Source of the DNA: Quercus robur
Lineage: Eukaryota; Streptophyta; Magnoliopsida; Fagales; Fagaceae
DNA length: 64,000 nt
Assembly: GCF_932294415.1 (NCBI RefSeq)
Contig: NC_065536.1
Span: 3,100,001-3,164,000 of the forward strand
Reading direction: 5' to 3'
This document shows, one piece after another, positions 22,551 to 33,900 of this stretch. The position numbers and the translations under genes are program-made. The notes under the pieces were generated by a model. The model made no database searches, was not told the origin of the DNA, and saw only the letters and a program-made list of their open reading frames with translations. The stretch's first letter is position 1; every line of letters starts with the position of its first letter.

Positions 22551-23440
22551 TACAAAGAGAATAAAAGTTTTGGACAGAACCAAGGCCTTGTATGGTCCTC
22601 GGACCCAAGCCTCTGGGGAAACCAACTACTTAAAAAGGAGAATAAAAGTTTTGGACAGAACCAAGGCCTTGTATGGTCCTCGGACCCAAGCCTATGGGGA
22701 AACCAACTACTTACAAAGAGAATAAAAGTTTTGGACAGAACCAAGGCCTTGTATGGTCCTCGGACCCAAGCCTCTGGGGAAACCAACTACTTACAAAGAG
22801 AATAAAAGTTTTGGACAGAACCAAGGCCTTGTATGGTCCTCGGACCCAAGCCTCTGGGGAAACCAACTACTTAAAAAGACGATAAAAGTTTTGGACAGAA
22901 CCAAGGCCTTGTATGGTCCTCGGACCCAAGCCTTTGGGGAAACCAACTACTTAAAAAGGAGAATAAAAGTTTTGGACAGAACCAAGGCCTTGTATGGTCC
23001 TTGGACCCAAGCCTCTGGGGAAACCAACTACTTAAAAAGACAATACAAGTTTTGGACAGAACCAAGGCCTTGTGTGGTCCTCGGACCCAAGCCTCTGGGG
23101 AAACCAACTACTTAAAAAGGAGAATAAAAGTTTTGGACAGAACCAAGGCCTTGTATGGTTCTCGGACCCAAGCCTCTAGGGAAACCAACTACTTAAAAAG
23201 GAGAATAAAAGTTTTGGACAGAACCAAGGCCTTGTATGGTTCTCGGACCCAAGCCTCTGGGGAAACCAACTACTTAAAAAGGAGAATAAAAGTTTTGGAC
23301 AGAACCAAGGCCTTGTATGGTCCTCGGACCCAAGTCTCTGGGGAAACCAACTACTTACAAAGAGAATAAAAGTTTTGGACAGAACCAAGGCCTTGTATGG
23401 TCCTCGGACCCAAGCCTCTGGGGAAACCAACTACATAAAA
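22551..23440 (+). repeat. Eleven 80/81-bp tandem repeats inside the LTR element
   Basis: Units start at GTTTTGGACAG at 22567, 22648, 22728, 22808, 22888, 22969, 23049, 23130, 23211, 23292 and 23372. Each holds the palindrome CAAGGCCTTG and the hairpin-like GGTCCTCGGACC. Copies differ by only a few bases, pointing to recent amplification. Open frames through the array are a by-product of 81-bp units. Three looser relatives lie at about 24801-25045. Confidence 0.95.
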
Positions 23441-24800
23441 GGAAAACTGTGTTACATGGATTCTCTAGCTTGCCTTCGGATCCTCAACACTAAAGGGACC
23501 AGTATGGAATGGAGTAACGTGTTTCCAAAAGCATAACTGAAGTCATGCAATGCTCGGTCACTCCCTCGGATGAATTATTTAGAATTTGTCGTCCTCAGAC
23601 AATATTCTCGCGCTTATTACAGAATGTTTAAACGTTATCTCGGTTAGTTTCCTAAATTTAACTTACTATGAGTTATTATTATTATGCCTGATAGTGTCGG
23701 TAGATTAGAATTAGCTGGATTGTGCTTCAAGAGTTCTTGCTTTAAATACCGCCGAGGAGGAACACACACATGGAGCACACCCACTCACAAAGTAGTGTTG
23801 TCAAAGGAACATCATTCAAAACAAGTAAAGAAATCTCAATTTTTTACTAAAACAAAGAAATAGTACAGCGTACAATGAAAAGCTAGAATCAGTTTGTGTC
23901 AAAGCTCACTACATAACCAAAAAGAAAGGAAGGTACAAGAGAATAAAGTAAAGCTGAGGAAGTAGATCAGAGGAGAGGTTGGCTACAGCTCCAAGACCTT
24001 GTTCTTCCTCAATACTTTCACTTGCCCACAACTCAAACAGCAAAAGAGACCCAACTTGAGCCTGACACCGCTGAAGGAAAGGTGCAGGGAGTTAGAAGTT
24101 GAGGGGCTTTCTCTAAATATTCGCCCGCCACAAGGCAGAGGCGCTGATGGCGGAGAATCTTTCTTCTGACACACCAAAGTTCTGGCGTGAACAGAACCTG
24201 CTTCGGATTTTGACTAAAAGAGGGAGAGACATCCTTTCCCCTCGATTGAAATGGAGTACTCTCTTGAACTTATGCTTCCTGTGCCCATACCTCACCATTT
24301 TTAGTCTCATAAGGGCACGGCACTTCGGTGGCGGAGAGATTTCCTTCTTCCCAACCCTCGCCTCAGACATATTGTGCTAAGGGAGGACAACACTGAGTAT
24401 AGGAGCTGTGATTTGGGAGAAAACTAAAGAATTGGTGTGAGGATGAAGTAACTTTCTCTCCTATTTATTTAAAGAGATAAGGTGGTGGCATTTAATTCAC
24501 GCAGCGTCCCAAGGAACGCTACAGACAAGATGGCGTAGGCTCAATCTCCAACGCCACCTGCAACCAGGGGATTAAAGGAGTCTCTGGAAGGTGCACCTCG
24601 AACATTGGGACGCCAAAAAGTACTACGTAACCAAAAACTACGTAAATACCCTTTAAGTTGTGGACCAAGTGAATTCGCGGCCCAGGCTTGTTCTGCATGG
24701 GGGCCCAGGGGCAATGGCCCACCCCGAGGAATAACTGTTGCCGAGGACAACTTCCTGCTCGGCACCTCGTGAAATACCTGAGGAAAGGGAGAAACTGAAC

Positions 24801-25045
24801 TCAAAGAGTCTTGGACAGAACCTAGGCCTTGTATGGTCCTCAGACCCAAGCCTATGGGGAAACCAAGTACTGAGAAAACCTAAGTTTCAGACAGAACCTA
24901 GGGTTTGCATGGTCCTCGGACTCAAGCCTATGGGGAAACCAAGTAATAAAAAAAAAAAAGAAAAAAAAAAATCTAAGTTTAAGACAGAACCCAGGTGTTA
25001 CGAAGTCCTCGGACTCAAGCCTTTTGGGAAACCGATTGCTCGAAT
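24801..25045 (+). repeat. Three degenerate relatives of the 80-bp unit
   Basis: Three successive stretches share GACAGAACC, GTCCTCGGACTCAAGCC and GGGAAACC with the main array at 22551-23440 but are diverged and spaced by A-rich insertions. They suggest that the interior repeat family is older than the neat array. Confidence 0.8.
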
Positions 25046-27225
25046 GGGGAAGGTTCTCGGCTCAGATACTGTAAAAGGTTAAAGCCAGTGTGTTAAAAAG
25101 ATGGCGAAACGACCCAACTTTCATTAACCTAAGGAAACTGTCCTTTTGGCGATTGAAACGTCCTCGGATAGTTATTTCCTACACTGTATCGAGCACTTAG
25201 TCCTCATCTTGGCTAATTTTAAGGTGAGTTTCGTTCCTCACTGGTCGGCTTTGCTATGTTAAATAATTTTATTAAAGTTATGGTGACACCTTTTTATTAA
25301 CAAATATTTCAGCCTTAGTTGTCATTAATTCAAATGCTATATTATTGTGCCGAGCAGCATGTGTAAACTTATAAAACATAAAAACAGAACATGCGAAATA
25401 AATGAATAGTAACTTTTATTAATATGGAAAATTGTTACAACGTACAAAGAAGGGCTTAAACAAGCCTCTACAAAAGGTATACTGCTGAAGCAGCAATAAC
25501 CACTGCAATACAGATAAGTAAACAGTCAGGTACCCTTTAAACTCGCCTTCAAAGCTTCTCCAATCTCTGCCTCAGTACTGCTCGTATCAGGAGAAGAACC
25601 TTTTTTAGAAAAAGATAAAGGAGAAGGAAGAAGAATTGGAACACATGGAAGCACTTCAGCAAGCTCTTGTCACCAAAGAGCACAAAGGATGAGGAAGATG
25701 GAGGATATGAGCAAGAGAAGGAGGAGAAGAAGAGGGAAGAAATGAAAAGAAGGAGAAAGGAGCAAAAGAGAGAGAAGGAAAAGCCCCAGAATGGAGCTGG
25801 TGGTGGAAAGAAGAAGAAAGAAAAGTAAAGGGTGGCACCAGTGAACGAAGAGAGGAAGAAGCAGGGGCATTTAGTCCCTGCCCCAGTCCTGACTCCTAGC
25901 ACACCGGTACCACATTAGATATGCTTATGAGAGAGCGGGTGGTGATGATGCTGTGTGTCCTCGGCTCAGTCACGTCGAAGGTGCGACGTGACGAGTTCCT
26001 GCTTCGGATTTTGGCTGAAAGGTAGGCAAGACAAATCTTAAGTCTCCGCCATCCTTGCCCCGACCGAGCCATCTCGAGCTTGGCCAGAACAAGGTATTTT
26101 TGGGAGGGAGAAGGTTTCTTCATCACCTATGACTGTGGCGAACGTATTACGAGTCGAGGTATAATCAGAGGGTAAATGTGAATTCTGGGAGGAATCTAAG
26201 GACTTCAGTTTTCTGGGGGATTAAGGGATTCACATATGAAAGAAACAACTCATGTCCACCCTCTTTATATAAGGGACGAAGAGGATGGCATTAAATGTGT
26301 TCAGGTCTTCAAGGAAATCTGCCAGCAAGAATGCGCCTGTTCCGCTCCCCCACGTTATCAGTAGCCATTGAATTTGAGAGGTCTCGTGAAGGGAAAACAT
26401 TAAAGACCTACTTCGGGTAGCCAAACAGACAGAACGTATAAATGCTAAATCAAGAAGGATATCTCGTAGATCGGAGCGTTTCCTAGGCATTCGGAGAATT
26501 GCCAACGCCAGGGAAGGGTCGAATTAACTGAGCCGTAATAAAGGCTTGAAGTTACCAAAACCCCCCTCTCCAACCAAGAGGTCGGACAGCAGGGTTTTGA
26601 GGGGCTATTGTGGGGCCCAACAATATATGGGCCAGACCCACTTGTTCACGGGAAGCTTTAAGGCCCAAGCCGAAGAAGGTGGTAGTCCAAGCTCATTAGT
26701 GCAAAGCACAAATGGGCCCAGAAAAGCGGCCGAGGACGGTGCAGCCCTCAGCTGGCCCAAAGCTCCACCAAGAAAAGGGGGCAAAAGCGGCATAGGGACA
26801 ATCTTAAAAGAAAATCTGAAATATCTAGGAAAGGCTGCCCTTACTGCCTTTCCCAGACTGAGTTTTGCACCTAACAGAGCCATATCCTTTAGCTTTATCA
26901 ACTACTCCCAACGACTTGGGTTTAGGACTGATGGGACAAGTATCAGTCTTGGAAAGGTCGATCCTACACGTGGACGAAGGAAATTGAACGCATGGGAGTA
27001 TAAAAGAAAAAATATGTAACCTAAAGAAAGGGGGGAGTCCCACTAGGAAAAAGAGGGTTCCTGAGGTGAATACACCTGAGCCATGTAAGAACACCTTAAC
27101 AAAAACCACCGCCGGGTAAACACGACTTAGCCTTTCGATCCCACTCTCTACAAATGATATTGTATGGGCCCATTCACGTCCTGACGCAACAACTATTATG
27201 GTTCGTTTCGGAACGTGACCCTACA

Positions 27226-28421
27226 GTATAGATTTAAGGGTTTTGGTTTTTTTGAAGTTTATAAGGGTATCTTAATCAAGATATAGAAAATTGTTCTGAT
27301 TTTTTGTTTGATTCATGATTGAAGGCAATGACAGATTACCAATCATCTAAGTCACATTTTTGTAGTTTTAATGCCTAGTAATTTTAGAGGAACCTATTTC
27401 AATGTCCTTTGGCAATTATGTGTTCAAAGAATTTTTATTTTTATTTTCCGAAAAAAAGGGGAAAAAGAAGCATTGTTGAGGACCTGTGATCCCTCAACCC
27501 ACCTGAAGATATCTCTTCCAGATCGGATTTTCTGCCAAGCTTGAAGTCCCCCATAAGTCCTTTTTTCTTCTGCCTTACCAAGGTATTGGAACCAACCAGC
27601 TGCTACCCTCTTTGCTTTTGGGCTCCAGCTCAATTGAATTTCATGAAAATTCCTTCGAATCCCAGTCCATAGCAAGTAAACCTCTTTCACTACTTATCAA
27701 AAAAAAAAGAAAAAAGAAAAAAGAAAAAATCACAGTATGAAAGAAAAGTGAATGCTTCAAGCAGAATTAAAATGAAAGAATCAATGGTATTTTTTTTCTT
27801 TTGGTTAAATCTTATTTATATGGAGCTTTGTTACTTTTAAAACTTGATTAGTTTACCCATTAAGGCAATTCAAATGTGCAAAACTAGTTTTTTGGTTAAA
27901 AAAAATCTTTTTTAAGAGTATGTAAAGCTGCTGGAGTGTGTACATGTATTGGAAGGATATTGTGATGGAGTTGCTTCTGTTGGTGTCATCAAATAAAAAG
28001 GTATAATATTTAGGGATTGATCATCTCTTCAAATGATTCTTTCTTACCAGAAACTCCTATATTAAATGTTGTACCAAGTCGAACCTCTCTGGCCTCAGTT
28101 TTTCTATAAAATTCTAGTACCTGAAGTGATGTAGTAATAACATTATACTCTCTTCTTTTTTCATCCTACTTGGTGTCTGGGGTGGCATGCACTATTTCTT
28201 TGTTGGTTGATGCTTTTTTCCAGTGGTCAATGTTTCAGTGGTCACTTCCTTGTGCTATCAATTTTTATGTTGTTCTATATGTACAGGTAAGGTGCTAAAG
28301 TGTTACTGTGAGTTTGTGACTGCTGCATCAAAATATCACACTGTGAGGCTGTAGAAGGCAATTGGAAAAGGGGGGAAAAAACTACATTTGGTAGTTAGAT
28401 TAATTTCCTAACTAATTTATA
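27226..28421. other. Continuation of duplicated block, copy 2
   Basis: Resumes after the LTR element with GTATAGATTTAAGGG and follows 12313-13493 of copy 1 with small differences. It includes the unidentified minus-strand ORF at 27424-27690 (LLWTGIRRNFHEIQLSWSPK). Nothing else coding is seen. Confidence 0.75.
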
Positions 28422-28545
28422 GTCAACCTTTGTGGAGACATTTTACTCAAGGTGGAGAAATTACTACCAAAACACGCCTTTCATGGTTGATAGCAATGAC
28501 CATGACAATGATTGAGGCCAGGCATAATCTGTGCCAGATGTTGGG
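28422..28545 (+). pseudogene. ARF GTPase exon relic, copy 2
   Basis: Encodes relics of PLWRHF and, at about 28479-28545, FMVDSNDHD followed by the degraded VEAR-LH region, matching ARF [23 protein letters not shown]. It retains about 36 bp missing from copy 1, so the two copies decayed independently. Homology to copy 1 ends just after 28545, so later ARF exons are absent. Confidence 0.7.
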
Positions 28546-29082
28546 TTTTGGTACTACAATTGACCTCCATAGGTAACTATTTATTGTTCTCCTTTTTTTT
28601 TTTTTTCTTTTTTCTTTTTTAATTTTTTTTCTATTAGGTGCTTTTCTGTTAGTTTTTCATATTATTTAAGAAGTGGAAGTGTGGAACACTATAATTCTGT
28701 AAGTATCATTACGAATTTGTATATTACTACTATAAAAATTGCTCAACATCATTTTACCGAAACACAGTTGCAATTCCACAGTTAAAATCTTAGTAAACAA
28801 GTTGCAATTCCACCGAAACACAGTTTGTATAGGTGCAACATCTTGGCAAGGCAATTCATACACGGTGCTAGTTGTAAATTCTTGATTTAACAAAGCTTGA
28901 TAGCTTCTAATGTATAAATCTCATACAAACATAAGTTTAACTTGTTCAATTACAATAGATCTTAAAAAAACACAACAAATTTACATAGCATCATTGATTA
29001 CTTAAATGATCGGCACATTAGTTACAAGAAGGATTGTTGACTGTGTACAACGTCTCCATCCTCCACAGGAACAATAAAAAAT
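28546..29082. other. Spacer and probable 3' UTR of the ABCG gene
   Basis: Contains a pyrimidine tract near 28592-28630 and a short repeated phrase (CACAGTT...GCAATTCCAC) at 28764-28826. The last 100 bp probably belongs to the 3' UTR of the minus-strand transporter. Confidence 0.4.
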
Positions 29083-30883
29083 TTACCTACGCTGAAAGTT
29101 TAACTGTGCTATAAAATATGCAAACAAGGAAGCAAAAACAAGGGGGTATGCAATGAGAACAATCGCCACAAGAGGTAATTGATCATGGTGAAACCCAAAG
29201 TAATCTTTTAAGAAGGCCACAACAGTTTTGGTTTCTCCAAATACCATGATGTCTTTATTTATATCTCCATACATTGAAGTAAGCAATCCATTTAGCGACC
29301 AAGATGTAGGAGTCAGATAATACAACCAGATCCACCATTTTGGAATTTGCTGCAAGGGTAGTACAACATAATTGGTTCAACTATATATTCATAAGTTTTT
29401 ACAATCACACATACACTATGGCCTAAATGGAGACAGAGTTTGGCAACCTTACCGGTCCAGGAATCAAAAAACCAGCAAAAAGGTTGAATGTTGTGTAGAA
29501 TCCCGAAGACAAAATTGTAGCTACCATGTAGTTTGGTGTGAATGAAACAAGTAGCATTCCAAGATAATTGTAGTACAGCAAGGAACAAAATGTGACATAG
29601 AAGTACCAGGAAACCTTATAAGCTGACCCATAATATCCAATCATTGGATATATGATCATCACGAATATGACAGTTTCAATGAAGAGATAGGGAACTTCCA
29701 CTATCACCTACAAAATTATTATCCATCACTTTATAAGCTGAAAAAAAGGAAAAACAAGTGGCCCTATCAATATCTTAACTTTGTCTCTCTCTCTCTCTCT
29801 CCTTCCTTTTTTGGATCAATGGTGATAGTATCCTACACAAGTGGCATTAACCAGTAGAACATATACAGCAAAGAGGTCATAAATTTCTCATGAACATGTT
29901 TGTTAAACAGCCCCATATTCCACTGGGTATTCATGTTGTCACTGTCAAAGATCTAGCAAGATTCATCACACATAAAAATGACTTCATTTTAGTTTACAAA
30001 TAATATCTTGAAATCAAATCTACACTAAATTCAACCAGTTTCAAAAAAAATATACCTGTGCAAGTGAATAAGCCCATGAAGAGTACATCCCTGCAAATTT
30101 TTCCCGATACATAACAGTTCGCTCTGTAGCAACATATGGTAGGACTTTTGTGCAGTTACTTATGCCCAAGAAGATCACAGCTGAGTACATTGCCCCAAAT
30201 ATATTGAATACATTCTGCTGGTTATTTCTGTAAGTAAAATAATAGTCAAGTCTTTTATCATGTAGAGAAATTTATATATTTTACAGATGTAATCTATCTT
30301 AAGCAAAGTGAAGATCTACGATTGTAAGAATCACGTTTAACAAACTTCATAAGTGGCACTCTCATTGTAGTCTCACACTACAAATTCAATTTGTCCAAAG
30401 TCACTATTACTAGTAGTTATCTCATGCTGTAAACATTTTTCTAAAGAGAGTGGAAAACTTAAACATATTAAAACTTACATTTTTTTTCCTTGGTTCCAAT
30501 ATAGTACCCCAAAAATTAAAGCTGATATAAGTGCAAATAAGATACGCATCAAGTTGTATGCAGGGCTCCTCCAATAAGCCAAATGCTGTTTCCATAGGCA
30601 AGATTTGAATTGTCCCCAACCATTTTGTGAAAAGAGGGTAGGAAAATACAGATCTCTTGAACCAGGAGGTGGACTACTCAACTGCCTTACAAGCTCCTTG
30701 TTTTTTCTGCAAATGGGATAATAGTAGGAGTCACATTCGAAGTTTTAAAAATGCCAATACATGTCAAATGTAGATCATTCATCTTAAGGACACTATTTTA
30801 CTTCACAGTGACACAATAGATGGCTTTAAGAGAGATTAGCACAATCTTGATACCTTCTAACCTACATCCAGACACATACACAT

Positions 30884-30922
<39 letters not shown>

Positions 30923-33900
30923 TCTAAGCTCCGTTACATTTGAACGCTAATTAAGTGAATGAATAAGTTGAGTTTGAAATGCTCTGCATGGCCAGAGTAG
31001 AAGGTTGTAAATCAAATAAAGATTTTTTACTGATATCTCACACACATTGATTTGGCTCAAAATAATCAACCTAAGGCAAAGTTTCTACTTGGAATTCAGC
31101 AAAAAGCTTTTTAGGAATAGTTTACACTAAATTCACCTGCAATCTAGTCATCATATGGCTACAACTCTGACATAGAAAAACCACCATAGCAGGTTGCATA
31201 TTCTAATAACTCGAGATTTTGGAAAGAGAGAGATCCGTGTAATACAAATACAACATGTCCGTTCTAAACCCTGATCTGCCTCACAACAGATTGTTATATT
31301 TTCTATTTTATGCCATATACTTTTAGATCCCAATAATTGAATTTGTTCCCATTGAGGTCGCATAAGGAAGGAAAAATATAATACTGGGCCACCCAATGCT
31401 TTTCAGAACAGATGCCAAGCAAATTGTTTGCTTCTTTTGATCTTATTATCCAACATTAGGAATAAGTATGATAGAATTCAGCATCATCAAAGTTACTTTT
31501 GAAATAGAAACACATTATTTGACATTATGTGACATCAAAACCAATGACATTCGTAATTGAACTCAGCAACTCACTCGTATAAAGCAGATTCTCTGTATTT
31601 CAGAGCAAAATCTATGCCAAGTTTTGCTTCTGCAGATGTAGAAGTGACGTCTAACATCCATGCTGCCGGATTGTAATTATTTCTAATCTTTGGAACTCGA
31701 GGAATACTCTGTCAGAATATAAGTTGAGTAACAAGAAGATTTATCCACTTAACTAGATGAAGAAAATAGTATTACTAAAAGAAGATGAAAGAGGAAAATG
31801 CAGAGGATAAATATATTGTTACAGGAAACAGACCTCAAAATATTCTATAACGCTACTTGAATGCTCTCCAAGTTGTCCAGAGTAAATCAAGTGTCCACCA
31901 GTTTTTAGAAGAATTAACTGCAAAAGCAAGAGAAGCATCAGATAAATAACTCTTCAAGATACAATACTATCCGACACTAGGTCTCATATTCTCTTTTTGG
32001 GTATCAGGTTCGAATGGAGCTTATATAATTATAATCTGGTTGCTCCACAATGGGGTGCATTATTTTCTCCATTGTAGCCAAAAGTAAAACCTCTTAGGCC
32101 TTTATTTAGCTCTCCAGTACTTATGCATTTATTCCTAAGATTAATAGCACTCCTAGAAGCAATGGAGCACCGCTTCTTGTTTTCAAAAGTAAATTCTATT
32201 TACAATTTTAATTTTAAAATGTTCAAAAAATAGTATTTTTTTTTTACCTCATCAAATGCTTCAAATAGGTCAATACTTGGTTGGTGGATGGTACAAACAA
32301 TTGTTCTTCCCGTATCAGCTGCATTCTTCACAGCTCGCATGACAATTGCAGCTGCTCTTGCATCCAATCCAGTTGTTGGTTCATCCATGAAGATAATAGA
32401 GGGGTTTGCAACAAGCTCCACAGCTATTGTAAGCCGCTTGCGCTGCTCATTTGATAGACCAGTAACGCCAGGTATGCCTACTAAAGCATCCTTTATTCCA
32501 TCAAGCTCAATGGTCTCCAGGACTTCATTTACAAATTCCTGCAAGACATGCCACAGCAGATCTGACAAATTATTATCTCAATGACGAATATAAAACAAAA
32601 TCTTTGATTGATGTCAATGCCTGGAGAACTTACAGCTTTAGTTTTTGCGTCTATCTGAGGAGACAGTCGTAGCCAAGCAGAAAATATCACTGATTCTTCA
32701 ACTGTGATTTGAGGAGAATGTATATCTGTTTGTTCACAATAACCTGACACCCTAGCAAATGTTTCTTGGACCTTGGGATACCCTCCAATCTTTATTTGCC
32801 CTTCAATATAGCCACTAGTCTTTCTTCCTGCTAGGACATCTAGAAGAGTTGTTTTCCCAGCTCCACTGACACCCATCAATGCTGTAAGAACGCCAGGCCT
32901 CAATGCACCCATAATATCAGAAAGAATTTGGAGTTTTTTGTTGGTGAATCCATTTTCTCTCATTTCCTGGGAGCCAAAAATAAAAGATAAAGACAGGAAT
33001 TAACATAATAGTGCACAGCTATAATTATAGCAACCACCAGAAACTTATACGAAGTTAATTGTGATACCAAGGGGGTGTCAACATAGTACTGCACATCTTG
33101 AAACGCTACTGTTAAGGGTGTAAAAGGTAAGACCATCCTACCTGTTAATTAAGACAGGAAACTCATTAAAACACTGGGGAAATATTGCCAAACCTTAATT
33201 TGGTTCAATACTAGTCTGTGGAGAGGTATGATCTGAAGAATAAGCAGAAGAACAATAAAATTGATAAAACCTTTCTTTGGTTCAATACTAGTCAGTGGAG
33301 GAGAATTTCTAGACTTTTTGTCCTGATGGGTACCATCATGTGAATCTTCACTTCCTCGTATTTCGGAAAGCTTTTCATGTGAGATAATAGCACGAGATGA
33401 TCCAGGAGCTGAATGTTTATTAAATGAGGATGAATTAACATCTAGCTATTGTTTCACTGCTGTTTAAGTTAAAATATAATAAAAATTAAGACAAACTTAC
33501 ACTTCAAGAAGCTTAAGGCCAAGATGTATCCAATGTTGAATACTATTGTGAATCCAAACAGGGCACCCAGTGATATCCAATAAAGATATCCGTCAAAGTT
33601 TAACCCTCGGCTTTTAAGTATTTCTTGCCCTATCGTAGTGTTTGTGGAAAGCATCTACAGGCAAGAAAGGAAATTAAACTTAGTAGGTAAGACCATCTAT
33701 TTACTCAGGATGTTAATGTCAAAGTTAATTATGGAAATGGCAGACAATTAGAAGGTTTATAGCAGGATTATTGGTGCACATGCCTCACATCTGAAATTAG
33801 TGGCATAGTAGCTAGTATAAGCACATAATCTGTAGTCTACAAGGTTTGGTTGTAATTGAAGTATTCACTACTTTAGTTGCTAGTGTATAAGGCCAGCTAA

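Larger units (their letters stand above)
21690..27225 (+). mobile_element. Complete non-coding LTR retroelement (LARD-like) with 5-bp target duplication
   Basis: The LTRs are 21690-22306 and 26609-27225, both 617 bp, beginning TGTGGGGCCC and ending CCCTACA. GTATA flanks both sides (21685-21689 and 27226-27230). The primer-site-like TTGGCGCCGTCTGTGGGAA follows the left LTR; a purine-rich tract (TTTTGAGGGG) precedes the right one. I count 9 differences between the LTRs, about 1.5%, so it is young: well under a million to a few million years depending on the rate assumed. The 4.3-kb interior holds an 11-unit tandem array and related repeats but no recognisable gag or pol. It looks structurally whole and must rely on another element's proteins. 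The empty site is visible near 12313. Confidence 0.95.

Noticed and set aside
22439-23430. Overlapping ORFs on both strands reading FGQNQGLVWSSDPSLWGNQ and similar
   Set aside because: Artefacts of 80/81-bp tandem repeats staying in frame. No start context, and the element is otherwise non-coding.
22551-23440. CRISPR-like array
   Set aside because: Units are contiguous with no unique spacers, and the setting is a plant LTR element.
25549-25902. Phe/Ser/Leu-rich ORFs on the minus strand
   Set aside because: Antisense of a purine-rich tract; low-complexity composition in all three frames.
32288-32584. 98-codon plus-strand ORF
   Set aside because: Antisense of the second nucleotide-binding domain exon of the ABCG gene.
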